Shown: in pieces, positions 1-5,248 of the stretch | Numbering within the stretch: the stretch's first letter is position 1 | How the letters are laid out: the number at the start of each line of letters is the position of its first letter | DNA from: Candidatus Cloacimonadota bacterium | GTDB taxonomy: Bacteria; Cloacimonadota; Cloacimonadia; Cloacimonadales; Cloacimonadaceae | Length of the DNA stretch: 10,975 bases | Direction of reading: 5' to 3' | Assembly: GCA_023230245.1 (NCBI GenBank) | Contig: JALNXT010000022.1 | Coordinates: 1-10,975 of the forward strand | The notes under the pieces: generated by a model | Told to the model about the DNA's origin: nothing | Database searches by the model: none | The model's input: the letters and a program-made list of their open reading frames with translations, nothing else | Made by a program: the position numbers and the translations under genes

Positions 1-556
1 GTATGGCGGACAGAGCACCTATATCCCATTAAGAGTGAATACTGCTGGTGTGATACCCATTATCTTTGCTCAAAGCATCCTGATGTTTCCTGCCACAATC
101 GCCGCTTTCTTAGGGCGTAGCGGAGGCTTCTGGGCTACTTTGCAAAGATGGTTATCGCCAGGTGCAATACTATACACAGTACTGTACGTTGCATTCATCA
201 TTTTCTTCGCTTATTTCTACACAGCTATCGTGCTGAACCCAACAGAAATGGCAGAAAATATGGTGAAATACGGTGGGCATATTCCTGGTAAAAAACCAGG
301 GAAAAAAACTGCCGAGTACATCAACAGTGTATTAGTAAGAATTACTCTTCCCGGTGCTGTGTTCTTTGCCTTTGTAGCCTTACTACCTGAAATTATGAGT
401 AATCGTTTTGATCTGCCTTTCTATTTTGGTGGAACTGGATTAATCATTGTGGTTGGTGTAGCACTGGATACACTTCAGCAGATTGAATCCCATTTGGTTA
501 TGCGCCATTATGATGGATTTATGAAAAAAGGTAAACTCCGCGGTCGCTCGAGCTAA
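1..556 (+). CDS. secY: Protein translocase subunit SecY, C-terminal part
   Basis: This is the pore-forming subunit of the SecYEG channel in the inner membrane, which exports unfolded proteins and inserts membrane proteins. Only the last 184 codons are present; the 5' part lies left of the window, and the frame is open from base 2. Visible SecY marks are the segment RVNTAGVIPIIFAQS leading into TM7, a second strongly hydrophobic helix (TM8), and the cytoplasmic C5 loop with the NPTEMAENM and HIPGKKPGKKT motifs that contacts ribosome and SecA. TM9 follows, then TM10 opening with FYFGGTGLIIVVG, and a short basic cytoplasmic tail. Length and order match the family's C-terminal half. It sits just before map with a 2-nt gap, as expected for the end of a spc operon. 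I see no frameshift or missing segment. Confidence 0.97.
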   Translation, partial: YGGQSTYIPLRVNTAGVIPIIFAQSILMFPATIAAFLGRSGGFWATLQRWLSPGAILYTVLYVAFIIFFAYFYTAIVLNPTEMAENMVKYGGHIPGKKPGKKTAEYINSVLVRITLPGAVFFAFVALLPEIMSNRFDLPFYFGGTGLIIVVGVALDTLQQIESHLVMRHYDGFMKKGKLRGRSS

Positions 557-558
557 AT

Positions 559-1317
559 ATGATATACCTCAAAACGTCTTCTGAGATAACGAAAATGCGC
601 AAGAGCTGCCAGATAATCGGCAGTCTGCTGGATTCACTTGAAGGAATTATCCGTCCCGGAGTTAACACTCTTGAGTTGGACGAATATACCGAGGACTTCA
701 TTCGCAGTCGCGGTGGAAAGCCATCCTTCAAAGGCTATCAGATCCCAGGACTAAAACCTTTTCCTGGTTCTATCTGTGCCTCTGTGAATTCTGCAATTGT
801 GCATGGTATTCCCCGCCGTGATCTAATACTAAAAGAAGGCGATATTATCGGTATCGACGTTGGTGTAGAACTAGACGGATACCATGGTGATGCAGCCCGT
901 ACCTATAGAGTCGGTTCTGTTACTGATGAAGCTGATAAGCTGCTGAAGGTAACCAATGAATCTCTATATCTGGGTATCGCCGCTGCGCGAGCAGGTAACC
1001 GTGTTGGTGATATTTCCCATGCTATTGGGGCATACGTTGCATCCATGGGGTATTTTGTGGCAGACAACCTAACAGGGCATGGTGTCGGCAGACATTTGCA
1101 CGAAGAACCACAAATCCCAAACTCCGGCACTGCCGGACGAGGACCAAGGATTGCAGCAGGTATGACATTTGCCATTGAACCTATGGTTAACATTGGCACC
1201 AGTAGTGTTAAAGAAAAAGGCTGGGAATTCCACGTGGCTGATAATTCATTATCTGCACACTATGAACACACCATTCTCATTACTGATGGTGATCCCGAAA
1301 TTCTAACGATTGCTTGA
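559..1317 (+). CDS. map: Methionine aminopeptidase, type I
   Basis: This cytoplasmic metalloprotease removes the initiator methionine from nascent proteins when the second residue is small. The 252-residue length is normal for a bacterial type Ia enzyme. All five dinuclear metal ligands are visible: D100 and D111 (in GIDVGVELDGYHGDAARTY), H174 (TGHGVGRHLHEEP), E207 (FAIEPMVN) and E236 (HYEHTILIT). The substrate-contacting histidines H82 (VHGIP) and H181 are also present. The ATG start gives the usual N-terminus MIYLKTSSEITKMR. It lies only 2 nt after the secY stop, and no clear Shine-Dalgarno sequence precedes it, so translation probably depends on coupling to secY. In many bacteria adk lies between secY and map; here it does not. 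Confidence 0.97.
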   Translation: MIYLKTSSEITKMRKSCQIIGSLLDSLEGIIRPGVNTLELDEYTEDFIRSRGGKPSFKGYQIPGLKPFPGSICASVNSAIVHGIPRRDLILKEGDIIGIDVGVELDGYHGDAARTYRVGSVTDEADKLLKVTNESLYLGIAAARAGNRVGDISHAIGAYVASMGYFVADNLTGHGVGRHLHEEPQIPNSGTAGRGPRIAAGMTFAIEPMVNIGTSSVKEKGWEFHVADNSLSAHYEHTILITDGDPEILTIA

Positions 1318-1329
1318 GGAGTAGTATTT

Positions 1330-1548
1330 ATGAGTAAATCTGGAGTTATTGAAGTGGAAGGAGTCGTTACAGACGCTCTTCCGAATACAACTTTCCGCGT
1401 TGAACTGGAAAATGGACATGGTATATTAGCCCATTCCTCCGGTAAAATGCGTATGAATTATATTAGAATCCTACCCGGAGACAAGGTTAAAGTAGAGCTT
1501 TCGCCCTATGACCTTTCCCGTGGTAGAATTACATACCGTTATAAATAA
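1330..1548 (+). CDS. infA: Translation initiation factor IF-1
   Basis: IF-1 binds the A site of the 30S subunit and, with IF-2 and IF-3, guides selection of the start codon. The 72-residue length is the family standard. The single S1/OB fold is recognisable from IEVEGVVTDALPNTTFRVEL, the GKMRMNYIRILPGDKVKVEL stretch and the C-terminal SPYDLSRGRITYRYK. The ATG at 1330 has a Shine-Dalgarno GAGGAG at 1316-1321, eight nt upstream, which overlaps the map stop codon. It sits between map and rpmJ, the usual bacterial position. Nothing is unusual in the protein. Confidence 0.98.
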   Translation: MSKSGVIEVEGVVTDALPNTTFRVELENGHGILAHSSGKMRMNYIRILPGDKVKVELSPYDLSRGRITYRYK

Positions 1549-1551
1549 AGA

Positions 1552-1584
1552 TTGCAAGATGCTGTTTTAGCATAAGGCAAGGAG
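1552..1584 (+). promoter_or_regulatory. Imperfect hairpin reaching into the rpmJ ribosome binding site
   Basis: The 42-nt infA-rpmJ spacer, the longest in this operon, can fold into a hairpin. TTGC (1552-1555) pairs with GCAA (1577-1580), a symmetric AAG/AAG internal loop follows, then ATGCT (1559-1563) pairs with AGCAT (1569-1573) around a GTTTT loop. The rpmJ Shine-Dalgarno AAGGAG is at 1579-1584, six nt before the ATG, so the lower stem hides its first two bases. The pairing is seen in the sequence. Any role in controlling rpmJ translation is inference, and a stem this short could arise by chance. Confidence 0.35.
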
Positions 1585-1590
1585 ATAACA

Positions 1591-1707
1591 ATGAAAGTGA
1601 AAGCTTCCGTTAAAGTGATCTGCAAAGATTGTAGAATAATCAAACGCCACGGCGTTATTCGCGTTATCTGCAGTTCTAACCCCAAACACAAGCAGAGACA
1701 GGGTTAA
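1591..1707 (+). CDS. rpmJ: 50S ribosomal protein L36
   Basis: L36 is a small zinc-ribbon protein of the large subunit that helps fold 23S rRNA. The gene encodes 38 residues beginning MKVKASVKVICKDC and ending NPKHKQRQG. It is of the zinc-binding type: ligands C11, C14, C27 and H33 are all present. The usual spacing places the histidine at 32, so the CSSNPKH loop carries one extra residue, a variation I regard as harmless. The ATG at 1591 has Shine-Dalgarno AAGGAG at 1579-1584. It lies between infA and rpsM, where rpmJ is expected. The family and position leave little doubt despite the small size. Confidence 0.97.
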   Translation: MKVKASVKVICKDCRIIKRHGVIRVICSSNPKHKQRQG

Positions 1708-1719
1708 GGAGGATATTTG
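1706..1719 (+). promoter_or_regulatory. Strong ribosome binding site with TTG start for rpsM
   Basis: AAGGAGG at 1706-1712 is nearly fully complementary to the 16S rRNA 3' end and stands four nt before TTG at 1717. No ATG or GTG is available in frame near this point, and translating from TTG gives the canonical S13 N-terminus MAHIAGIELP. The first two bases of the site belong to the rpmJ stop codon. The strong site probably compensates for the weak start codon. Confidence 0.85.
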
Positions 1720-2085
1720 GCACACATCGCAGGTATTGAACTTCCCAGAACTAAGAGACTGTTCATTGGGCTTACCTATATCTATGGTATCGGACGAACC
1801 CATGCCAAAGATATTTGCAAAAAAGCTAACATCGACGAAATGAAGAAGGTCGCAGACCTTAGCCTTGACGAAGAGAAACTCATTCGCGACATCATCCAGA
1901 ATGATTATGTTGTGGAAGGCAGCCTCAGAACTCAAGTTGCCATGAACATCAAACGCTTAATGGAAATTGGCTGCTATCGTGGCATGCGCCACAAACGTGG
2001 ACTTCCCGTGCGTGGACAACGCACTCATACTAATGCCAGAACCCGTAAAGGTCCCAAGGGCAGCGCAATTAAGAAGAAGAAGTAG
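1717..2085 (+). CDS. rpsM: 30S ribosomal protein S13
   Basis: S13 sits in the head of the small subunit, contacts the P-site tRNA with its C-terminal tail, and forms bridges to the large subunit. The 122-residue length is normal. The N-terminus AHIAGIELPRTKR, the helix-hairpin segment TYIYGIGRTHAKDIC at about 20-35, and the hallmark GCYRGMRHKRGLPVRGQRT at 85-103 with the basic tail KGPKGSAIKKKK identify it. It is the first gene of the alpha-operon block, 9 nt after rpmJ. The start codon is TTG, which is rare for such a highly expressed gene; the choice is forced by the canonical N-terminus and the AAGGAGG site. In E. coli, S4 represses this operon at the rpsM start; whether that happens here cannot be seen. 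Confidence 0.97.
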   Translation: MAHIAGIELPRTKRLFIGLTYIYGIGRTHAKDICKKANIDEMKKVADLSLDEEKLIRDIIQNDYVVEGSLRTQVAMNIKRLMEIGCYRGMRHKRGLPVRGQRTHTNARTRKGPKGSAIKKKK

Positions 2086-2094
2086 GAGTTTGAA

Positions 2095-2484
2095 ATGGCT
2101 AAGAAAACTAGAGTTAAGAAAAAACGCGTTCGTCTTGCCTTTGATGAAGGCTTGGTCTTCGTGCATTCGAGCTTTAATAATACAATTATCTCGCTCACCG
2201 ATCGTGCAGGAAACGTCCTGGCTTGGTCAAGTGGCGGAAAAGTTGGCAACAAGGGTTCTCGTAAAAGCACCCCCTTTGCCGCTCAGATAGCCGCTGCAGA
2301 AGTTGCTAAAATTGGATCAGAAATGGGAATCCAGAAAGTTGGTGTGATCGTTAAAGGTCCAGGTGGTGGCAGAGAATCTGCCATTCGTGCGGTAAATGCT
2401 GCAGGAATTAAAGTAACCATGATTAAGGACGAAACCCCCATCCCTCATAACGGCTGCCGTCCACCCAAAACCAGAAGGATATAA
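2095..2484 (+). CDS. rpsK: 30S ribosomal protein S11
   Basis: S11 is on the platform of the small subunit, near the E-site part of the mRNA path. The 129-residue protein has the basic N-terminus AKKTRVKKKR, the FVHSSFNNTIISLTD strand-turn at about 22-36, AWSSGGKVGNKGSRKSTPFA at 43-62, the GPGGGRESAIRAV loop at 88-100 and the signature PIPHNGCRPPK at 115-125. The Asn119-Gly120 pair is the site known to form isoaspartate in E. coli S11. The ATG follows a Shine-Dalgarno AGGAG at 2084-2088 that overlaps the rpsM stop codon. It lies between rpsM and rpsD, the standard alpha-operon order. Nothing is missing. Confidence 0.98.
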   Translation: MAKKTRVKKKRVRLAFDEGLVFVHSSFNNTIISLTDRAGNVLAWSSGGKVGNKGSRKSTPFAAQIAAAEVAKIGSEMGIQKVGVIVKGPGGGRESAIRAVNAAGIKVTMIKDETPIPHNGCRPPKTRRI

Positions 2485-2495
2485 GGAGAGGAATA

Positions 2496-3113
2496 ATGGC
2501 TAGATATACAGGACCCAAAGCAAGATTATGCCGCAAGTTTGGAGAAAACATCTTTGGCAATGCCAAATATGATAAGATCCTTGCCAAGCGGAAATTCCCT
2601 CCCGGTCAGCACGGTAAGAACATGCGCCGCAAGCTAAGCGATTATGGAGTTCACCTACGTGAAAAGCAGAAATTGCGGTCCACCTATTGTTTGATGGAAA
2701 AGCAATTTAAGAATTACTTTGTAAAAGCAGCTAAGGCTACTGGTGTTACCGGTGATAACTTGATGCAATTGCTCGAGCGTCGCCTGGATAACGTGGTTTA
2801 CCGTCTTGGCTTTGCAGTTACTCGCATGCAAGCACGCCAGTTTGTTACCCACGGCCATTTTATGGTTAATGGTAAAAAAGTTGATATCCCATCATTCCTG
2901 GTTAAGGTTGGAGATATCATCGAAGTTCGCCCAAAAAGCAGAGGCATGAAGCTTCTGGTAGAAGCCACCGAAAGAACTGAAGTAAGCTCACCCTATGCAT
3001 GGCTGAGTGTTGATAAAGAGAATTTCCGCGGTCAATTCAACGCAATTCCCGCAGTTAGCGAGATTCCGGTCACTGTTGACCTTCGTCTCATCGTTGAGTT
3101 CTATTCCAAGTAA
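2496..3113 (+). CDS. rpsD: 30S ribosomal protein S4, zinc-free form
   Basis: S4 is a primary 16S rRNA binder that starts assembly of the 30S body and lines the mRNA entry channel. The 205-residue length is typical. The N-terminal segment MARYTGPKARLCRKFG is followed by a region ending KRKFPPGQHG, where zinc-type S4 carries four cysteines. Here only C12 remains, so this is a zinc-independent form. The RNA-binding S4 domain occupies about 92-150, with QLLERRLDNVVYRLGF and QARQFVTHGHFMVNGKKVD. The C-terminus DLRLIVEFYSK is canonical. The ATG has AAGGAG at 2483-2488, overlapping the rpsK stop. In E. coli S4 is the autogenous repressor of this operon; that role here is plausible but not shown by the sequence. 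Confidence 0.98.
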   Translation: MARYTGPKARLCRKFGENIFGNAKYDKILAKRKFPPGQHGKNMRRKLSDYGVHLREKQKLRSTYCLMEKQFKNYFVKAAKATGVTGDNLMQLLERRLDNVVYRLGFAVTRMQARQFVTHGHFMVNGKKVDIPSFLVKVGDIIEVRPKSRGMKLLVEATERTEVSSPYAWLSVDKENFRGQFNAIPAVSEIPVTVDLRLIVEFYSK

Positions 3114-3135
3114 TGCTCATCAGCAAGGAGCAACT

Positions 3136-4302
3136 ATGATGTATCTTGAACCTTTGCAAATGCCGGAAGATGTCGATTTTGATAAAGCGACTTATTCCCG
3201 CAACTTTGGCAAATTTGAAATCGGTCCCTTAGAACCAGGATTTGGCACAACGCTTGGTAACACCTTACGTCGTGTGCTACTATCCTCTATACAAGGGGCT
3301 GCGGTTCGTTTTATCCGGATTGAAGGTTTGCATCACGAATTCCTGCCAATCCCTGGAACAAATTCAGATTATATCGATCTGATCCTGCGGATAAAACAGC
3401 TCGTGATTCTCTCCACATCTGTGGAAGAAATACCTATCGTTCTGGAACACAAGGGAAAAGGTGTTATTACCGCTTCCCTTATCCAGGAAAATGCTAATAT
3501 AAAAATCATCAATAAAGACCTTTACCTCCTTGAGGTAGTGGAAGCTATTGATTTTAAAATCGAAATGATAGTTGGTATTGGCAGAGGATATGTATCCTCA
3601 GACCGCCAAAACCCCGAAGGTAAAGCTGTCGGGTTTATTCCCATTGATTCCATATATTCGCCTATTCTGAAGGTAAACTTCAGCGTTACACATCAGCGGG
3701 TAAAGGAAAGAATGAACTATGACAGGCTAATTTTGGAAATCCACTCAAATGGAGCTATCGAACCTAAAATCGCTTTGTTCCTGGCTGCCAAGATACTAAA
3801 AGACATGGCTGCCAAGATTTCCAAGTTCGAAACCGAACCGGAATATATTCGCGATATCGAACTCGATCCAGATTTGGAAGAAAAGGAACGCATTCTTCGG
3901 ATGAGCGTGCGCGAGATCGAACTAACCGTTCGTGCCGCAAATTGTCTCTCTGGAGCAAAGATTGAAACCATTGGCGAACTAGTTTCCAAATCCGAGGCAG
4001 AGATGCTGAAGTTCCGTAATTTCGGTAAGAAATCCCTCGAAGAGATCATCATTAAACTCAAAAAATACGATCTGGAACTTGGTATGGATGTTGAAGGCAT
4101 CTATCGGAAGATAAAGGAAGCCAGAAGCCGTGGTGTTCTTCCTGCTGAAGAAAAAGCTGCACCTGAAAAGGTTAAAGCTGTTGTTCAGGAAGCTGCACCC
4201 AAAGACGTTCCTTCCGAAAAACCCGAGAAAACAGCAACTGCCACACCCCGTAAACCTGTTCCAGCCCCTAAAAAGAAGGTAAAAAATGCGACACAGACTT
4301 GA
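3136..4302 (+). CDS. rpoA: RNA polymerase subunit alpha with extended C-terminal tail
   Basis: Alpha dimerises to nucleate RNA polymerase assembly and uses its C-terminal domain to contact UP-element DNA and activators. The frame is open from 3007, but the start is placed at ATG 3136 because AAGGAG at 3125-3130 lies just upstream and the protein then begins like other alpha subunits; ATG 3139 is an equal alternative. The N-terminal domain spans about 20-235, with GFGTTLGNTLRRVLLSSIQG and the RVKERMNYDRLILEI region. The CTD spans about 253-318, with ELTVRAANCLSGAKIETIGEL and FRNFGKKSLEEI; R266 corresponds to the DNA-contacting arginine. The 388 residues exceed the usual 310-345. The excess is a Lys/Ala/Pro/Glu-rich tail from about 336 to the end. 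The last 17 nt overlap rplQ in another frame, and the gene follows rpsD by 22 nt. Confidence 0.96.
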   Translation: MMYLEPLQMPEDVDFDKATYSRNFGKFEIGPLEPGFGTTLGNTLRRVLLSSIQGAAVRFIRIEGLHHEFLPIPGTNSDYIDLILRIKQLVILSTSVEEIPIVLEHKGKGVITASLIQENANIKIINKDLYLLEVVEAIDFKIEMIVGIGRGYVSSDRQNPEGKAVGFIPIDSIYSPILKVNFSVTHQRVKERMNYDRLILEIHSNGAIEPKIALFLAAKILKDMAAKISKFETEPEYIRDIELDPDLEEKERILRMSVREIELTVRAANCLSGAKIETIGELVSKSEAEMLKFRNFGKKSLEEIIIKLKKYDLELGMDVEGIYRKIKEARSRGVLPAEEKAAPEKVKAVVQEAAPKDVPSEKPEKTATATPRKPVPAPKKKVKNATQT

Positions 4303-4693
4303 AGGTAGAAAATTCGGACGTGAAATGGATGCCAGACGCCTGATGATGAGAAACCTCGTCAAATCTATGGTTGAACACGGACAGCTTAATACCACCCTTG
4401 CCAAAGCCAAAGAAATGAGAGGGCATGTTGACCGAGTGATTACTTATGGAAAGGCAAACACTGTCCACGCCAGGAGATTGGCATACATTATATTAGGAGA
4501 TCGCAGCCTTGTTAAAAGACTGTTTGATGAAATTGCCCCCAAATTCGAAGGACGCAACGGCGGTTACACCCGTGTACTTAAAGCCGGTTTCCGCAAAGGC
4601 GATTCTGCTCCTATGGCAATTATCCAATTCGTGGAAGAATCTACAATTAAACCCAAGAAAGATGCCATTAAAGCGAAAGACCTGAACAAATAG
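4286..4693 (+). CDS. rplQ: 50S ribosomal protein L17
   Basis: L17 binds 23S rRNA near the peptide exit tunnel. The 135-residue protein starts MRHRLEGRKFGREMDARR, continues with MRNLVKSMVEHGQLNTTLAKAKE at about 21-43, and has the conserved NGGYTRVLKAGFRKGDSAPMA segment at about 91-111. A lysine-rich tail follows, of a kind that varies between species. The ATG lies inside the 3' end of rpoA, a 17-nt overlap, with an AGAAGG ribosome binding site at 4274-4279 that is itself coding sequence for the RpoA tail. It is the last gene of the operon, as in most bacteria, and an intrinsic terminator follows 18 nt after its stop codon. Confidence 0.98.
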   Translation: MRHRLEGRKFGREMDARRLMMRNLVKSMVEHGQLNTTLAKAKEMRGHVDRVITYGKANTVHARRLAYIILGDRSLVKRLFDEIAPKFEGRNGGYTRVLKAGFRKGDSAPMAIIQFVEESTIKPKKDAIKAKDLNK

Positions 4694-4711
4694 TAGTTCG
4701 CTTGCTTATAT

Positions 4712-4747
4712 GAAAGGCGGGAAGTTTCTTCTCGCCTTTCTTTTTTT
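4712..4747 (+). terminator. Intrinsic terminator of the ribosomal protein operon
   Basis: An 11-bp stem pairs 4712-4722 (GAAAGGCGGGA) with 4730-4740 (TCTCGCCTTTC), with one G-U pair and a 7-nt loop, followed directly by seven T residues at 4741-4747. This is a textbook rho-independent terminator for + strand transcripts leaving rplQ. The flank preceding the stem is not A-rich, so it should not stop transcription arriving from the mltG side. Confidence 0.93.
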
Positions 4748-4829
4748 GAGCTCATGTTCAATTAGAGTGGTTAGCCACATGAGTATTGTGTTATACAGTA
4801 TTCAAATTGAAATGTCATAAATCAGTAAT

Positions 4830-4848
4830 GACAGCCGCCTCGGATGTC
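4830..4848. repeat. Inverted repeat (hairpin 1 of a tandem pair)
   Basis: GACA (4830-4833) pairs with TGTC (4845-4848), and CCG (4835-4837) pairs with CGG (4841-4843) around a CCT loop, with one G-A mismatch between the two stems. It stands three nt before a stronger hairpin, and the core CGCCTCG at 4836-4842 is the exact complement of CGAGGCG in that neighbour. No T tract follows, so it is not an intrinsic terminator. Confidence 0.45.
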
Positions 4849-4851
4849 AAC

Positions 4852-4870
4852 CCCACACGAGGCGTGTGGG
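4852..4870. repeat. Perfect 8-bp inverted repeat (hairpin 2 of a tandem pair)
   Basis: CCCACACG (4852-4859) pairs perfectly with CGTGTGGG (4863-4870) around the three-base loop AGG. The stem is GC-rich and would be stable in RNA or extruded DNA. There is no T tract on either side, which argues against an intrinsic terminator. Its top, CGAGGCG at 4858-4864, can pair with hairpin 1 instead. Confidence 0.6.
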
Positions 4871-4973
4871 ATTACGTTTACGGCATCTCAATCTAAATTA
4901 CGCATTAAATAGCGTGATTAACAAAACTATAATTTAGCTGCTACAGAAACATTTATCTCTCTCTTCCTTGCTT

Positions 4974-5031
4974 GCATTGCCCTATCATTGCCCTTACATT
5001 GCGGATGGGATGGACAATTCAAGGGCAATGC
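4974..5031. repeat. Three 11-nt-spaced CATTGC boxes plus an inverted copy
   Basis: CATTGC starts at 4975, 4986 and 4997, exactly 11 nt apart, so the three boxes lie on about the same face of the helix. The first two extend to CATTGCCCT. The inverted copy AAGGGCAATGC at 5021-5031 can form a 10-bp perfect stem with either of the first two copies. Such phasing is typical of protein-binding iterons, but no protein is assigned and no gene start lies within reach apart from the tiny frame at 5033. Confidence 0.5.
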
Positions 5032-5032
5032 T

Positions 5033-5086
5033 ATGAGAATGAAAGCAGAAAAGATAGATGAAGAAATGAATCCGGCATACAAGTAA
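5033..5086 (+). CDS. Possible 17-residue peptide (very tentative)
   Basis: ATG at 5033 opens a 17-codon frame ending in TAA, encoding the charged peptide MRMKAEKIDEEMNPAYK. The purine-rich AAGGG at 5021-5025 stands seven nt upstream as a possible ribosome binding site. It is also part of the inverted CATTGC copy, so a stem with an upstream box would hide it, a layout like a leader peptide or a structured small transcript. I do not recognise the peptide. A frame this short is expected by chance, and no promoter was identified, so this is listed only as something to check. Confidence 0.15.
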   Translation: MRMKAEKIDEEMNPAYK

Positions 5087-5159
5087 AATAAACTTACCCA
5101 CCATGATTGAACTTGAGCCTAAAATATGACACTCGTTGAGCTGAAGTAAGTTGTGAGGT

Positions 5160-5190
5160 GCGGGATTCCCGCCTCCGCGAGAAAGACAAG
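5160..5190. repeat. GC-rich intergenic palindrome resembling a dispersed repeat
   Basis: On the - strand the bases TTCTCGC (5183-5177) and GCGGGAA (5172-5166) form a 7-bp stem with one G-U pair around GGAG, preceded by CTTGTC. This closely resembles the widespread intergenic element of the form GTCATTCCCGCG...GCGGGAATCC found in many bacterial genomes. A competing + strand hairpin, GCGGG (5160-5164) with CCCGC (5168-5172), shares bases with it. Only one copy is in the window, so dispersal in this genome is not shown. Confidence 0.5.
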
Positions 5191-5248
5191 GGTTACTGGT
5201 GTTATATTTACACAAGCCCTAGAGCCAGTGCTCCGATCTGGACCTATG

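Larger units (their letters stand above)
4748..5248. other. Intergenic region between convergent operons, rich in inverted repeats
   Basis: About 500 bp separate the rplQ terminator from the mltG stop codon. I found no convincing protein gene, tRNA or rRNA here; the open frames that exist have no recognisable motif and overlap hairpins. What is visible is a loose CTCATGT/ACATGAG inverted repeat (4751-4757 with 4777-4783), two adjacent hairpins at 4830-4870, a pyrimidine-rich tract near 4951-4975, the CATTGC box cluster at 4974-5031, a 17-codon frame at 5033-5086, and a GC-rich palindrome near 5160-5183. Both flanking operons end here, so no promoter is needed for known genes. This makes the density of structure notable. 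A small RNA or decayed mobile sequence could explain it, but neither is demonstrated. Confidence 0.7.

Noticed and set aside
903..1199. 98-codon - strand frame inside map
   Set aside because: Pure shadow of the conserved methionine aminopeptidase gene.
3007..3135. Longer rpoA frame starting at 3007
   Set aside because: It would overlap the end of rpsD by more than 100 nt and add residues unlike any alpha subunit; ATG 3136 has a good Shine-Dalgarno site and the usual N-terminus.
3717..4410. Several - strand frames (127 and 143 codons) opposite rpoA and rplQ
   Set aside because: Antisense to well-identified genes, with biased composition mirroring the Lys/Glu-rich coding strand.
4974..5031. 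CRISPR array
   Set aside because: Repeat units are 6-10 nt with 11-nt period, without spacers of CRISPR length; no cas genes are present.
4994..5215. 73-codon - strand frame in the intergenic region
   Set aside because: It crosses the CATTGC boxes and the GC palindrome, shows no family motif or ribosome binding site, and its SRGGGNP stretch is just the translation of the palindrome.
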